From Euphorbia lathyris (lineage: Eukaryota > Streptophyta > Magnoliopsida > Malpighiales > Euphorbiaceae): DNA of 64,000 nt. The position numbers and the translations under genes were made by a program. Positions 11,537-23,252 of this stretch are shown here, one piece after another. The first letter of the stretch is position 1. Every line of letters starts with the position of its first letter. Location: the NCBI RefSeq assembly GCF_963576675.1, contig NC_088916.1:18824501-18888500 (forward strand), read 5' to 3'. Under the pieces are notes generated by a model. That model saw nothing but the letters and a program-made list of their open reading frames with translations. It had not been told where the DNA came from and searched no databases.

Positions 11537-11549
11537 GGCTCTGATACCA
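11537..11549 (-). other. Copia-A primer binding site (tRNA-iMet)
   Basis: The minus strand reads TGGTATCAGAGCC directly after the 5' LTR. It is complementary to the 3' end of plant initiator tRNA-Met, the usual copia primer. Confidence 0.95.
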
Positions 11550-11712
11550 TGAAAAGTATTTGACTCTTAATGATATTCTCATTAGATGGATTGTGTATAT
11601 ATAGTTACAAAGAGATAAGAAGTTGCAGTTGTAGGTATTTTGAAATACAAAATATCTGAGACTAATTCAAAACAATAACTGAAAAATATGTACAACTAAT
11701 AATATCTTATCA
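11550..11712 (-). repeat. Copia-A 5' LTR (right)
   Basis: 163 bp, TGAAAAGT to CTTATCA on the plus strand, giving TG...CA on the minus strand. Followed by the TCTTC duplication. Confidence 0.95.
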
Positions 11713-11948
11713 TCTTCAAGGGGAAAGCTAGGGTTTTTACAAGAATGAAAGGATGTCTAATTTACAAGATAAAAGTTCTATTTATAGTTGTAGTTCGGAC
11801 CCCGTATCTGACCTAATTCGTTTCTTTTTGCAGGTGGGAAGCATGAGACTTGATCGTGGCATCGTGGGGCCGGGAATCAGTCTTTTGACTGATTCCCGCA
11901 GGTCAGCTCGCCGAGCTGGGTGAGCCACCTCGCCCGAGCTGGCCTTCA
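11713..11948 (-). repeat. Athila/Tat-like LTR, part 2 (start)
   Basis: Continuation of the LTR interrupted at 7120. On the minus strand it begins TGAAGGCCAGCTCGGG and contains ACTATAAATAGAAC, a TATA box at about 11780-11793. A near-identical segment lies at 30917-31130. Confidence 0.6.
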
Positions 11949-12210
11949 AATATAAAATTCTATTGCATTCATTGGCACCACAATATACACATTATTCTTT
12001 CTTTTTTAATGGACAATAATATACATTATTTTTAATATATCAATTTCAAAGCCAACAGTCACAACCAATACAATTCATTTGTTGTTTTTTATTATTATAC
12101 AAACCCTCGATTTCTAAGCCCGGTTTTATTAATAGGCAATGAAAAAGATCAAAACAGTTAAGAATATAACTTCAAAAGATGCTAAACAAAATCAAAATTA
12201 CTCTAAATCA

Positions 12211-12480
12211 CACTACACCATAGATTGGCTATTGCAACCACTTTTTAGAAAGTGTTGACTTTAAGTATTGCCTTAGCTAAATTGATTTGATTGACACTAT
12301 TTATCTATATCAAATGCAACCGTTCTTACAAAAATGTTGCTTTCTGTAAATTTTTAGTTGTTTTATTGAGATATGGCAACATGTACAGTTCTATGTTGCC
12401 ATTTCGACTTGACAATTAGCTAAAGCTACATTTATTAAGTGTTGCTTTTAATAAAAATAGAAAACTATACCTAATTTTAT
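12211..12480 (+). repeat. CACTA-2 left terminus and subterminal repeats
   Basis: CACTACACC start, then GTTGC/GCAAC words spaced a few tens of bases apart, such as TATTGCAACCAC, AATGTTGCTTTC and AAGTGTTGCTTTTAATAAAA. The same phrase style (GTTGCTACTAATAAAAA) recurs near 29218, at the other end. Confidence 0.6.
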
Positions 12481-12714
12481 AGTTATAATTAGAGTAAATA
12501 AAAACTATATGGTTCCATAAAATTGAAAATTAAGTTATGAAAAAATAAATAATGGATTTCAAGTTAACTATCGAATGTCAAGTTAAATATTTAAGTGGTG
12601 AAACTCTTAACCTAGTGGTTAGGAACTTAGCTATTATTAGGGAGGTCATGGGTTAAATATAAGAATATGTTTTAAAATCAATCTAATTACAAAGTTTATT
12701 TTTAGGGATAAGAT

Positions 12715-12921
12715 ACCAAAATAGGCATAAGGTTTTTAGGGAAGTACCAATTTAGGCTCAACGTTCAAAATAACACCAATATAGACTTAACGTTTACAAC
12801 ATAATATCAATTAGGCTTAACGTTTACAATATAGCATTAACTTAGGCATCACGTACAAAATAGCACTAATATAGACTTAACGTTTACAACATAATATCAA
12901 TTGAGGCTTAACGTTTACAAT
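12715..12921. repeat. Minisatellite split by CACTA-1 (left part)
   Basis: Tandem units of the form ATAGACTTAACGTTTACAA, CATAATATCAATT.AGGCTT, about 40-60 bp each. The array resumes right of CACTA-1 at 23253-23350, so CACTA-1 landed inside it. Confidence 0.7.
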
Positions 12922-13200
12922 CACTACAAGAAAATCACGAATTACCAGCGGAAATATCCATCGGTAATGTATAAAAATCCGTCGGAAACTCGAATTTCCA
13001 GCGGACTCATTCCGCCGGTAAAAGGGCCGCTGCTCCCGCATACCGACCATATTTTGTATCCGTCGGAAATTTATTTCGATCCATATGGGGACAGAGAATT
13101 TCACCAGTGAATTTACACACCGACCCATTATTTCCAGCGGAATTTCGCTGGTGAATATAATTTCCAACGAATATTCACCAGCGCATTCCGTCGGAAATTT
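12922..13200 (+). repeat. CACTA-1 left subterminal repeat zone
   Basis: Multiple copies, in both orientations, of TTCCAGCGGA, CCGTCGGAAA and CACCAGTGAAT-like words. These are the likely binding sites of the CACTA transposase or accessory protein. The right-end counterpart is at 23070-23252. Confidence 0.75.
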
Positions 13201-13533
13201 TATATTTTTGTATTTTATCAAAATTATATTACAGATTATATATCGGCCGGAGATGATATTTTATAAACTAAGATAGCTTAAATTCTAGATTAATATTATT
13301 TATTTGGATGAAATAGTTAAACAAAAAGATATATATTATTATTAAATAATATTTAGTAATAATTAGTACAATATCGTATCCGATACAAGATAAAGTATAT
13401 ATACCAACTATCCTATCTATATAAACCATATAATATCCTATAAGATCCAAGATAAAGTGTATATAAAACTATATATTCTATCGGACCTAGATAAAACTAT
13501 AGGATAGCTATTGATCTAGATAAACCATATATC

Positions 13534-14340
13534 CTATGATACATCATTCTCATCTTCATCTACGGACTCAACCTGGTTGGACGATGAAGGTTGTGCACGA
13601 GGTGTGATGCCCTCAGAGTTTTCCTTTTCGGTATACATGGGTTGAACAATCCTCTCCACCTCCTGCATCCGTTGCTCAAACTTCAGTAACTGCTTCTACA
13701 ATTTCCCTTTACATACCCTGCCATGTAGAGGAGACACAAAATAGAAAAGGTGTTTGGTTATAAAAGATAGAAAATAATATAGGGAAATAAAATTCACTGC
13801 ATGCATAAAATCAAATGTTAGAAAACCACAATGAAAAATATATAAATTAAGAATGTTATTATAAACTTACTCAAAGCTTGAGTGACTCTTCTTTTATCTG
13901 GTGAAATAAATCTGGTTGGCCTCACAATCTTTGTTGGGCCACAAGTGTATCCAGACTTCGGTGCTTTCAACCTGAACTTGTTTGGAAATTTAACCGTCTT
14001 GTTCGAGTTTCCAGCAATACCCATTGTAACTTTGGAAGGCGCTCACAGCATTAGCAGGGTCCTCTTCCCATGCACTCATCACTCCCCCTTTGCAGCAATT
14101 CGCTATCTGCTGGTTGTATGCAGTACCTGGATGGACCAATTAAGCGAGCCAAACTAGAGATCTCGAGTTCGAATCGGATAAACTATCAAAAAGAAAAGAA
14201 ACTAGTACCTACCTGGCAATAAATCCACAACAATTGGATCCTTCTTGCAAGAATGTGGGATATTTCCTTTAAATTTAGAGCAATCTCCTTGCTCAGTGGT
14301 TTATGCACCAACCATGCTCCAGATGACTTCTTTTTTTGCC
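13534..14340 (-). pseudogene. Exons of a CACTA-associated protein
   Basis: Three minus-strand exon-like blocks. One near 14235-14340 reads SSGAWLVHKPLSKEIALNLK. One at about 13870-14024 reads NKTVKFPNKFRLKAPKSGYT and then SPDKRRVTQAL, and ends at a GTAAGT donor. The last, about 13534-13690, reads FEQRMQEVERIVQPMYTEKE followed by an acidic tail, with TAG at 13534-13536. The combination resembles plant 'Transposase_24'/Ptta-type proteins often found in CACTA elements, but I recognise the family only loosely. The upstream part is absent or degraded. An intact function is unlikely. Confidence 0.4.
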
Positions 14341-15734
14341 CATGTCCGACCTGGTTTTTCTATTTTGCGATGTTTCTGGTAATTATACATCATAACAATT
14401 GCCTGTCAAAACATAACAACATATTATATTATGCAAACCAAATTGAGTTTCAAAACCAAATGCAATTCTAAAATTGATTTAATTTGCATACTACATAGCC
14501 GTCTGGAGTCCAACTTATTACATCCCACTTGATAGTGATATTTCCATTTGCAGCACATGCCTCTGCAATTTCATCAACCCAAAATAGAAGTCAAGCATCT
14601 AAAAGTGGGGAAATAAAAAAGTTAAAAGCAGAGATAAGTAAAGAAGTCAAACATCTAAAAGCGGGGAAATAAAATTCAAGTCATGTTCTTACAACATAAA
14701 CCAGAAGCATGGGCCATAAAAAATATGTTAAATCAATTATCTTGTGCATAAGCTTCTGTTTTGTGCTAACTGGCCGTTTTATGGAATGAATTAGAAAAAT
14801 GAATCATGTTAAAGAGCATTAAGAAGCCTTGTGTCTATTAAGTGAATCTGCTCGTCTCTCATCAGAAAGTTCACATCAATTATAAACTTGTTTCACACTA
14901 CATTTCACTATAATTTCAACAAGAATTTCTATCTGTCGGATAATTGAAAACCAAGTTCCTGAACGCCCAAACAACAACATAGTTGCAGAAAGAAAGAAGA
15001 AAAACACTAGCAAAGGGAAAAAACATGAAAATAGAAGATGAAAGGATTGCTAATTTCACTAGATCAGAAACTAGAATTCACTCAACTTTATGCCTGTGAA
15101 ATTTATTTCCTAATCAAATTAATCTAATTGGGAATATAATATGGTTTGGTATGTAATTAGTTCAAAACTGTAAATATGCATATTATTATTGTCATTATTG
15201 TTTTTTTACATCAGACACCACTCGCTGCATTATAGACAAAACAAGCACTACATTTCTTTATTCTTGTTACATATAGAGAGAAAGAATTGATCAATTAAAA
15301 TTTGAAATTGATTAGGTGCGGATCAAAATCAATACTTATTCAAAAAGCAAAAGCAACACAAATTCAGTAAGCCCTAAATACTCTAAACTGCGCACTTCTA
15401 CACCCTAGATCACAAATAAGAGGGAAAATCTCCAAATCCATTCAAAATCAAAGCTTACCCATTCAAAATTAAACAAACCCATTCAAAATTGAGAAGTTAA
15501 GTCACCTTAAATCATGTGTTTGATGACAGAGAGAGTTCAAACGCAGCTGTTGGAATCCAAATACAAACTGTTCGTGTAACTGGTTGGGAGAGAAAGAGAG
15601 AGAGAGGTGAAGGCATGGTACAGACCGAGAGAGAAGGATGAAGGTCACAAGTAGGCAAGAAGCAAGCAGGTATCGAATGAGATTCTAACAATGCGGACAC
15701 GTGCCCAAGACGGCATTTTTAAGCCTATTCGAAA
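14341..15734. other. CACTA-1 internal region, no gene recognised
   Basis: AT-rich. Contains an imperfect direct repeat of about 56-bp period near 14588-14680 (AAGTCAAGCATCTAAAAG and AAGTCAAACATCTAAAAG). The minus-strand frame at 15512-15700 has no recognisable similarity. Confidence 0.4.
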
Positions 15735-16433
15735 ATTAAACCTTCATGTTTCCACCACCATCTCTCCTCTTCCTTCTAACCCTTCTGTTGCATTGCGTGA
15801 CGGAATGCCATGACCGAGGAATTTGATGCTCTTATTAAAAATAATACGTGGGTCCTTGTACCCCGTCCTCCTAATGCAAATATTTTGCGAAGTTGGTGGA
15901 TTTTCAGGCATAAGATCAATGCTGATGGCTCTTTTGAGCGATATAAGGCCCGCTTGGTTGGCAATGGAGCAAATCAATTGGTGGGGATTGATTGCGGGGA
16001 AACTTTCAGTCCAGTTGTGAAGCCAGCCACTATTCGAGCAGTTCTAAGCATTGCTCTTTCCAAAAATTGGGGTATTCACCAACTCGACGTCAAAAATGCC
16101 TTTCTACATGGTGACCTTCATGAGACTATATACATGCATCAGCCTTTGGGGTTTCGAGATCCTGCTAGACCTGATTATGTATGTTTGCTCCAAAAATCTC
16201 TATATGGTCTCAAACAGGCCCCTCGGGCTTGGTATCAACGGTTTGCAACCTTTCTCTCTACTTTGGGTTTTCTCATAGTATGTCTGATCACTCACTTTTT
16301 GTGTTTCGCCAAGGCACGGAGATTGCTCATTTGCTTCTTTATGTTGATGATATTGTTCTAACGGCCTCATCTGATAAATTGCGTTCCTCCAACATCACTA
16401 AATTGGGTAATGAATTTGCCATGAAAGATTTAG
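15735..16433 (+). pseudogene. Copia-B RT fragment, first half
   Basis: Plus-strand copia reverse transcriptase, truncated at its 5' side. Motifs in order: [71 protein letters not shown]. After a frameshift near 16280 it reads [14 protein letters not shown]. It breaks off at AMKDL, where the gypsy element is inserted, and continues at 21677. The frameshift and an early stop show it is dead. Confidence 0.9.
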
Positions 16434-16869
16434 TGATGCAGCGGAAATAAACAGACTTTCGTTCTAAAAACTTGCTCGCGCACGAACAAAGCTTAAAACC
16501 GTCAACTATCGTTGAATCGCGCACGACTAACGAAAATTGGAAGAAAGAGAATAAACTCTGGAATTCTTATTAATTAATAACTGCCTTACATAAGGTGGAG
16601 GTCGAGCCTTTATATAGGCTGACAAAATAAAAACCTAATCTGAAACCTAAAAGGAAAAGGAAAACAACAAAATAAGAAAAGTGCGCTAAAACACAAAAAA
16701 GGCCGATTTGAGGCCCTAAACGACCTCGGATGGCTAAAAAACACGTCCACCACGAATCCAACAAAATTATGGTCCGAAATCGCTAAATTCCAACAACCCG
16801 TTTTATCTTCAAAATCTCAGTTTCGGGTCCGCTTTCTCCAAATAGTTTAAGGCCCGCTCCACTTCATCA
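16434..16869 (-). repeat. Gypsy 3' LTR (left)
   Basis: 436 bp, TGATGCAGCGG to CACTTCATCA. Contains TTATATAGG/CCTATATAA, a TATA-like box in the minus orientation near 16611-16620. Confidence 0.95.
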
Positions 16870-19800
16870 TTCTCCCCTGGGTGAACAGAATTCGCCCTCG
16901 AATTGTCATCATCAGAAGAATCGCCAGAAAACGGAATGAGGTGCTTCACATTAAAAACATCTGCGGTGCGAATATGACTAGGCAATTTCAACCGGTAAGC
17001 ATTTGGGTTGATTTTCTCCACAATCTCCAAAGGCCCTATCTTCTTAGCAGACAGCTTGTTATAATCTCCCACGGAGTATCTTTCCTTAGTCAAAACAGCC
17101 CAAACAAAATCCCCAACTTCAAATTCTACGTGGCGGCGCTTCGTATCCGCATGTTTCTTGTAATTGCTTGCTGCCGTCACAAGATTATCATGAACTTGCT
17201 TATGTACTTCCACCAAGCTATTCACAAAAGTTTCTGCCTTCCCATGCACGCGTGTCTTATTTGGCAATGACACCAAATCCAGTGGGCTTCGAGGAACAAC
17301 AGAATAAACCACAGCAAAAGGGCTGAAACCCGTACTGCGATTAACAGCATGGTTGTGCGCAAACTCAGCTTTGCTCAACACTACATCCCATGTCTTAGCC
17401 TTGTCACCAATCAAACAACGCAATAGATTGCCTAAGGACCGATTCACAACTTCAGTCTGCCCATCAGTTTGAGGATGGTAGGCACTACTAAAATTCAATT
17501 GCGTATTGACCATTTTCCACAAACTCCGCCAAAAGTGACTAACAAATCGAGTGTCCCGGTCAGACACAATGGATGCTGGCAAGCCGTGTAGCTTGTAAAC
17601 CTCTCGGAAGAATAATTGAGCTACTTGAACAACATCAGTTATTTTTTTACAAGGAATAAAGTGTACCATTTTAGAAAAACGATCCACCACAACAAAAATA
17701 GAATCATTAGTAGGAACACGAAGTCCATACTGATGTATGCCCACGGCTGTGTAGGAAGAGGAAGTGGACGATACAACCCTGCATTAGTAGATGTTCCCTT
17801 CGAAACTTGACACACGCGACACCTCTGTACCAATTTCTCCACTTCTTTCCTGATAGAAGGCCAGAAGTAATTGGCCTGAACCAACTGCAAGGTACGATCC
17901 CGGCCCACATGACCTTCTCCGTGCAGCTCTTCAATAATTTTTAACCGCCAACTGCAATCAGGGACACACAACTGGTTGCCTTTGAATAGAAAACCATCTT
18001 GAAGGTGGTAACCTGTACGCTCTCCAGCTCGTACTTTTGCTAAAACACCAGCAAAATATGGGTCAGTATCATACAATTCAGCGAAAGAGTCGAATCCAAA
18101 TACCTCAACCGACAATTTGCTGAGCAACCCTCTCCTCCTACTCAATTCATCTGCCACCTTATCGGCAACCCCAGATTTATGTTTTAGAACAAAGGTGAAC
18201 TGTTGCAGATACGCAACCCATCTCCCATGTCTGGCTGAAACTTTGTCTTGACTATGCAAATGCTTCAACGCTTCATGGTCAGTGAATAATACAAACTCCC
18301 GCTGGAACAAGTAATGCTTCCAATGCTTAATGGCCTGCACAACTGCGTAAAACTCAACATCATAAGTACTGTACCGCAGTTTCGCTCCTGGCAGCTTTTC
18401 ACTGAAATACGCCACTGGCCTATTATTCTAGCTGAGTACAGCTCCAATTCCCATCTTGGAAGCATCAGAATGAAGCTCGAAAGGCTGCTGAAAATTAGGA
18501 AGGACTAGAATTGGGGCCGAAGTAAGGCGATCCTTGATAAGCTCAAAAGCTGACTCCGCCTCGTTGGTCCACACAAACTTCCCGATCTGCTTCATACAAT
18601 CAGTAATAGGAGCCATGATACTACTAAAATGAGGTATGAAACGCCGATAAAATGACGCCAGCCCATGAAAGCTTCGAACTTCAGTAATAGTATTAGGGCG
18701 GGGCTAGTGTCTGACAGCCTCAATTTTGGACCCATCTACCTGCAAACCCACATCTAAAACAACATAACCAAGACAGCACCCTGGTTGACATGAAAACACA
18801 CTTTTTGACAGCAGTAATAAATTGCTCTCTCCTCAAAATAGTGAGAACCTCCCTCAAGATAGCCAAATGTTCAATGGGATTTTTACTGTAAATCAGAATG
18901 TCATCAAAATAAACGACAACACTAGTACCAATAAAAGGTCTCAAGACCTGGTTCATAACTCGCATGAAAGTGCTAGGAGCATTTGACAATCCGAATGGCA
19001 TCACCAGCCACTCATATAGCCCTTCGCGTGTTTTGAAAGCTGTTTTCCACTCATCTCCATCCCGAATACGAATCTGATGGTACCCACTCTTCAAATCCAG
19101 CTTTGTAAACACAGTAGCTCCACTCAACTGATCCAACAGGTCATCTAAGCGAGGGATAGGAAAACGGTACCTGATCGTGATTTTATTGATAGCTCTACTA
19201 TCCACGCACATTCTCCAAGTGCCATCTTTTTTTGGAATCAATAGGGCCGGTACTGCACAAGGGCTCAAACTCTCTCTACTGTACCCCTTTGCTAGAAACT
19301 CCTCTACCTGTCTCCTCAACTCTTCATGCTCGCCCGGACTCATCCTGTAATGTGGACGGTTGGGTAATGCAGCCCCTGGCTCAAGATCAATCTGGTGTTG
19401 AATTTCCCGCATGGGTGGTAAACCATTGGGCAATTCTTCTGGGAACAGATCATGAAATTCTGACAGCAATGGCTTAACTTCGTCTGGGATCACCCCTTCT
19501 TGATCTCCTCGCTTACCCATCAACAAGTACACCACCTTAGTATCCCGAAGCTTTTCCTCCAGTTGTGCCCGATTCACCAATAAGACGCTTCTGTTGGGCA
19601 CTGCTTTACTGACTTCCTCCTTCGTAGGTACCAACACAATTTTAGCACCATTGAAAACAAAACTGTAAGTATTGGCCCTTCCATTGTGGAACGCGATCCG
19701 GTCAAACTGCCATGGTCTCCCCAATAGGAGATGGCACGCATCCATGGGTACCACATCACACCACACCTCATCTTTATATCTAGTTCCCACAGAAAAAGAT

Positions 19801-19997
19801 ACCAAAACTCGTTTGGTCACAGTCAACTCACCTCCCTGCTTCAACCAGGCCAACTTGTATGGTGCAGGATGTTTCTCGGGTACTAGTTCCAACTTCTTAA
19901 CTGCTTCTGTTGAGATGATATTCTCACAGCTTCCAGAATCAATAATAAACTTACACACCTTCCCCTTAATAGTGCAAGTGGACTGAAATATATTATT
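16809..19997 (-). pseudogene. pol: Gypsy pol: protease-RT-RNase H-integrase, broken
   Basis: Protease: [14 protein letters not shown] (about 19950). [51 protein letters not shown] (the YFDD catalytic site near 18900). RNase [29 protein letters not shown]. Integrase: zinc part HVGRDRT...CRVCQVSKG, core VVDRFSKMVHFIPC, SDRDTRF, YHPQTDGQTEVVNR. The C-terminal end reads GPLEIVEKINPNAYRLKL. Breaks: a frameshift near 18780, a TAG at 18428-18430 in RNase H, and a small deletion with frameshift near 17710 between integrase zinc and core domains. The C-terminal end at 16809 lies just inside the LTR start of the purine-tract side, as usual for compact elements. Confidence 0.92.
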
Positions 19998-21209
19998 TCA
20001 TAGCCACCGTTCCTCCACAGCCCGGGGCGTGAAGCACGATCGCCTTACAACCAGCGAAGTCCTAACATCTCCTATCACGATCTCTTCATCTACAGGCTCC
20101 TCATCATCAAAGACAGGTTCTCCATCAATTTCTCGATAATGGACATTCTCCTCTCCTTCTTCTGTATCAGCAAACATCGCTCTCTTTCCTGCCTTTCGAC
20201 AGTCAGCATGTCTATACCCAACCTCACCGCATGAGAAACACTTCATAGAGCTACTGCTGGGTGCACTTCTTCTGTTAGCACTAGGTGATGCTGCTGTTGC
20301 AGGGGCTGAAGTTTTAACAAATTCCCGCGTTCCTCCTACAGACTGCCCGAACCCGATAGACTGCCTGAACCCGCTAACACGCCTCTTTTCCAGTTGGACT
20401 GCCCTTTGGTGCGCGGCAGAAACCGATATGGAATCAAACATATTGACGGTTTCCCTTATCTGTTCTCACAAACCACCAATATACCTGGCCACCAATTGAT
20501 CTTCTGTCTTATGTACCTCGTTCCGAGCAATGAGCTGGTAAAAGTCGGTCGTATATTCATCAACTGAACGACTCCCTTGCCGCAGATTCTGCAACCTCTG
20601 GTACATAATACACTGGTAATTGTATGGCAGGAACGTCGCCCGCAACTGCTTCTTCATCTTCTCCCAACTTGTAATTTTTGATTTTCCCAGTCGAACCCTA
20701 GTTTGCTTCAACTGCTGCCACCACGCCATCGCCCTATCTCTGAGCCGAGTAGCGACTAAAGGCACCCTTTTGTTTTCAGGAACACCCTTAAACTCTAGGA
20801 TTTCTTCCACAGTGGTCAACCAATCAAGGAACTCTTCAGGTTGAAGGGAACATCGAAACTCAGGAATCTCCGTCCATATTCCAGCCTCCTAACGCCTATC
20901 GTCTCCCACATTACGTGGTGGACGAGGCCTCCTGACTTCTTCATAATACTCCTCATCAGTCCCTTCTTCGTCAAAATCAGCAGCGAACGGATTCCTTTGC
21001 TGATGATGATACTGCGGATTAGGGTTTCGTTGTCCGTGAGTTGCGAACATGTCACCCAACCTCCGTGTCAGCTGATCCACGATGTCATCGAATCGCTGTT
21101 CGAATTGTTGCCCTATCACTTGCTCAACCCGCTGTCCAATCCTTTGTTCTAGCTGTTGTTGATCCTCTCACGCGTTAATCTCATCCACCACTCTTCTTTT
21201 GGGCGGCAT
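19998..21209 (-). pseudogene. gag: Gypsy gag, with four in-frame stops
   Basis: Starts MPPKRRVVDEINA at 21209. The retrotransposon gag core is clear: FLDWLTTVEEILEFKGVPEN, RDRAMAWWQQLKQTR, SWEKMKKQLRATFLPYNYQ, GSRSVDEYTTDFYQL. The zinc knuckle is CFSCGEVGYRHADC. Stops lie at 21168-21170 (TGA), 20889-20891 (TAG), 20466-20468 (TGA) and 19998-20000 (TGA, at the gag-protease junction). The frame is otherwise preserved. Each TGA fits an ancestral CGA and the TAG fits CAG or TGG, so cytosine deamination explains them well. Confidence 0.9.
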
Positions 21210-21224
21210 GACGATAACGGTTTA

Positions 21225-21237
21225 GGCTCTGATACCA
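21225..21237 (-). other. Gypsy primer binding site (tRNA-iMet)
   Basis: The minus strand reads TGGTATCAGAGCC, two bases after the 5' LTR end. Same initiator tRNA primer as the copia elements. Confidence 0.9.
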
Positions 21238-21239
21238 AC

Positions 21240-21676
21240 TGATGCAGCGGAAATAAACAGACTTTCGTTCTAAACACTTGCTCGCGCACGAACAAAGCTT
21301 AAAACTGTCAACTATCGTTGAATCGCGCACGACTAACGAAAATTGGAAGAAAGAGAATAAACTCTGGAATTCTTATTAATTAATAACTGCCTTACATAAG
21401 GTGGAGGTCGAGCCTTTATATAGGCTGACAAAATAAAAACCTAATCCGAAACCTAAAAGGAAAAGGAAAACAACAAAATAAGAAAAGTGCGCTAAAACAC
21501 AAAAAGGCCGATTTGAGGCCCTAAACGACCTCGGATGGCTAAAAAACACGTCAATGGGCCGAATCCAACAAAATTAGGGTCCAAAATCGCTAAATTCCAA
21601 CAACCCGTTTTATCTTCAAAATCTCAGTTTCGGGTCCGCTTTCTCCAAATAGTTTAAGGCCCGCTCCACTTCATCA
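21240..21676 (-). repeat. Gypsy 5' LTR (right)
   Basis: 437 bp, nearly identical to 16434-16869. The main local difference is CACGTCAATGGGCCGAATCC here against CACGTCCACCACGAATCC there. Confidence 0.95.
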
Positions 21677-22550
21677 TTTAGGGCCGTTGAACTACTTCCT
21701 AGGGATCTCTGTCACTCGCTCACCTGGCTCTCTCTTCCTTTCTTAAAAGAAATATGCTTCAGAAATTATAGAGAAAGCCGGTCTCAGCTCTTCGAATCCT
21801 TGTGCCACTCCGGTTGACACCAAACAGAAGCTTAGCATCTCCTCCGGATCCTCATACCATGACCCTTCGGAATACCGAAGCCTAGCAGGCGCCTTACAGT
21901 ACTTGACTCTTACTCGTCCCGATATATCCTATGCGGTTCAACAAGTGTGTTTATTCATGCATGATCCAAAAACACAGCATATGGCAGCCATAAAGCGCAT
22001 TCTTCGGTATATCAAAGGTACATTGAATCTCAGTCTTACTCTCACTCCATCATCTCTTGGTTCATTGGTCTCTTACACTGACGCCGATTGGGGAGGTTGT
22101 CCGGATACCCGATGTTCCACCTCTGGTTATTGTGTTTTTCTTGGGGACAATCTCATCTCCTGGTCCGCCAAGAGGCAACCAACCCTCTCTCGCTCGAGTG
22201 CCGAAGCCGAGTATAGGGGCGTCGCAAATGTTGTCTCCGAAACTTGTTGGATTCGAAACCTCCTACTCGAACTTCACTGTCCCATTCGGAAGTCCACTTT
22301 GGTTTATTGTGATAATGTCAGTGCCGTTTATTTGTCCGAGAATCCTGTTCAGCACCAGCGGACCAAACATGTCGAGATGGATATACATTTTGTACGGGAA
22401 AAAGTCGCCAAACGCGAGGTTCGAGTTCTTCATGTTCCTTCTCGACATCAACTTGCAGACATCTTCACCAAAGGCCTTCCTTCTGTATTGTTTGATGATT
22501 TTCGGGCTAGTCTCAACGTGCGTCCTCCTCCCGTTTCGACTACGGGGGTG
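21677..22550 (+). pseudogene. Copia-B RT end and RNase H
   Basis: Continues the copia-B frame from 16433: GPLNYFLGISVTRSPGSLFL, then a TAA near 21743 (a CAA-like codon in the family). After that it is open to 22555: YRSLAGALQYLTLTRPDISY, YTDADWGGCPDTRCSTSGYC, SRSSAEAEYRGVANV, YCDNVSAVYLSENPV, KHVEMDIHFVREKV, LADIFTKGLP. This is the copia RNase H with its catalytic aspartates visible. Removing the gypsy insert restores a continuous domain except for the listed breaks. Confidence 0.92.
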
Positions 22551-22743
22551 TGTTAGATATTGTTATATATGTTAATATTCTCTCTTTATTGTATTTCCTA
22601 TTATAAAGCATAATTATAGGAATTATACCATAATTGTATTGTATTTTCTATTATAACTACCTCTAGCATAATTATAGGAATCATACTATTGTATAAATAC
22701 CCCTTTCATGATTAATAGAAAATCAAAGGATTCACAATCCAAC
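22551..22743 (+). repeat. Copia-B 3' LTR
   Basis: Preceded by a purine tract (ACGGGGGTG). Starts TGTTAGATATTG and ends TCCAACA, giving matching TGTT/AACA ends. About 193 bp. The 5' LTR is absent because the element is truncated near 15735. Confidence 0.7.
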
Positions 22744-23252
22744 ATCTTTTTCATATAAAAAAAGAAGACCTGCAAAGTTGAGCGTTATTTTAGTTAAAGA
22801 GGATTGGATGGAGGGGTGAAAGGCTAGGAAAAAGATTGGGTGCGTAAAAGAAAGGGGTGAGGGACAGAGATGGACATAGCTGAGATCCAGAATGAAAGAA
22901 ATTAGAGGGACAAAGATCAGAGAGAAATAGGGTATATCAAAACAATATAAGAAAAAGGGGGGAAGAATTAAAAACTTTCCCGCTTCTATTTCGTTTCCCA
23001 GTTCAAAAAACCTTTTGCTTATTATTTGACTTTCTATTTACAATTTAGTTTTTTTAATTATTTTTTTATCTCCAGCGAAATTTCACTGGTATATTATAAT
23101 TTTCGTCCCTAATCAGTAGCGGAATAAATATGGCTGCTATTTCACTGTAGATCACCAGCGGAAACTGCTTCCGCTGCTGTTCCGCCGGTGATCAGCAGCG
23201 AAAATAATTCCGCTGCTGATTTCCGCTGCTGATCAGCTGTTTTCTTGTAGTG
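22744..23252 (-). repeat. CACTA-1 right end and subterminal repeats
   Basis: An AG-rich non-coding segment, then dense TTCCGCTG, CACCAGCGGAA and CAGCAGCG words from about 23070. It ends in the inverted CACTACAAGAAAA at 23252. Confidence 0.85.

Larger units (their letters stand above)
7121..11712 (-). mobile_element. Complete Ty1/copia retrotransposon (copia-A)
   Basis: A structurally complete minus-strand element of 4592 bp. Both LTRs are 163 bp. The 5-bp target duplication TCTTC is visible at 7116-7120 and 11713-11717. The primer site next to the right LTR matches initiator tRNA-Met, and a purine-rich tract adjoins the left LTR. Domain order on the minus strand is gag, zinc knuckle, protease, integrase, RT, RNase H, which is the copia order. 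Small size, short LTRs and a UBN2-type gag suggest the Ale/Retrofit group (inference). Frameshifts in pol make this copy non-autonomous. The LTRs differ at about five of 163 positions. Confidence 0.95.
10043..12210. repeat. Segmental duplication, copy A
   Basis: Near-identical, same-orientation match to 29564-31391. It covers part of copia pol, gag, primer site, LTR, the TCTTC duplication, the Athila/Tat-like LTR start and about 260 bp beyond. Copy B lacks about 315 bp of gag that is present here (about 11171-11484). Copy A ends exactly where CACTA-2 begins. Confidence 0.9.
16434..21676 (-). mobile_element. Complete Ty3/gypsy retrotransposon inside copia-B
   Basis: A minus-strand element of 5243 bp with 436/437-bp LTRs, TG...CA ends, the 5-bp duplication TTTAG (16429-16433, 21677-21681), a tRNA-iMet primer site and a purine tract. 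Domain order is gag, zinc knuckle, protease, RT, RNase H, integrase, which is the Ty3/gypsy order. Small size and short LTRs suggest a chromovirus-type lineage such as Reina (inference). The two LTRs differ at only about ten positions, so insertion is fairly recent. Five in-frame stops and at least two frameshifts disable the coding region. Confidence 0.95.
12922..23252. mobile_element. CACTA-1: CACTA element with nested retrotransposons
   Basis: Terminal inverted repeats CACTACAAGAAAA at 12922 and its reverse complement ending at 23252, flanked by the 3-bp duplication AAT (12919-12921, 23253-23255). These are the hallmarks of the CACTA (En/Spm) superfamily. Subterminal regions carry repeated CCAGCGGAA/TTCCGCTG words on both sides. 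The element spans 10,331 bp including a copia fragment and a gypsy element, so its own sequence is only a few kb. No TNP2-type transposase was seen, so it was probably mobilised in trans. Confidence 0.9.

Noticed and set aside
13085..13276. Short plus-strand frames in the CACTA-1 left end
   Set aside because: They fall in subterminal inverted repeats and have no similarity.
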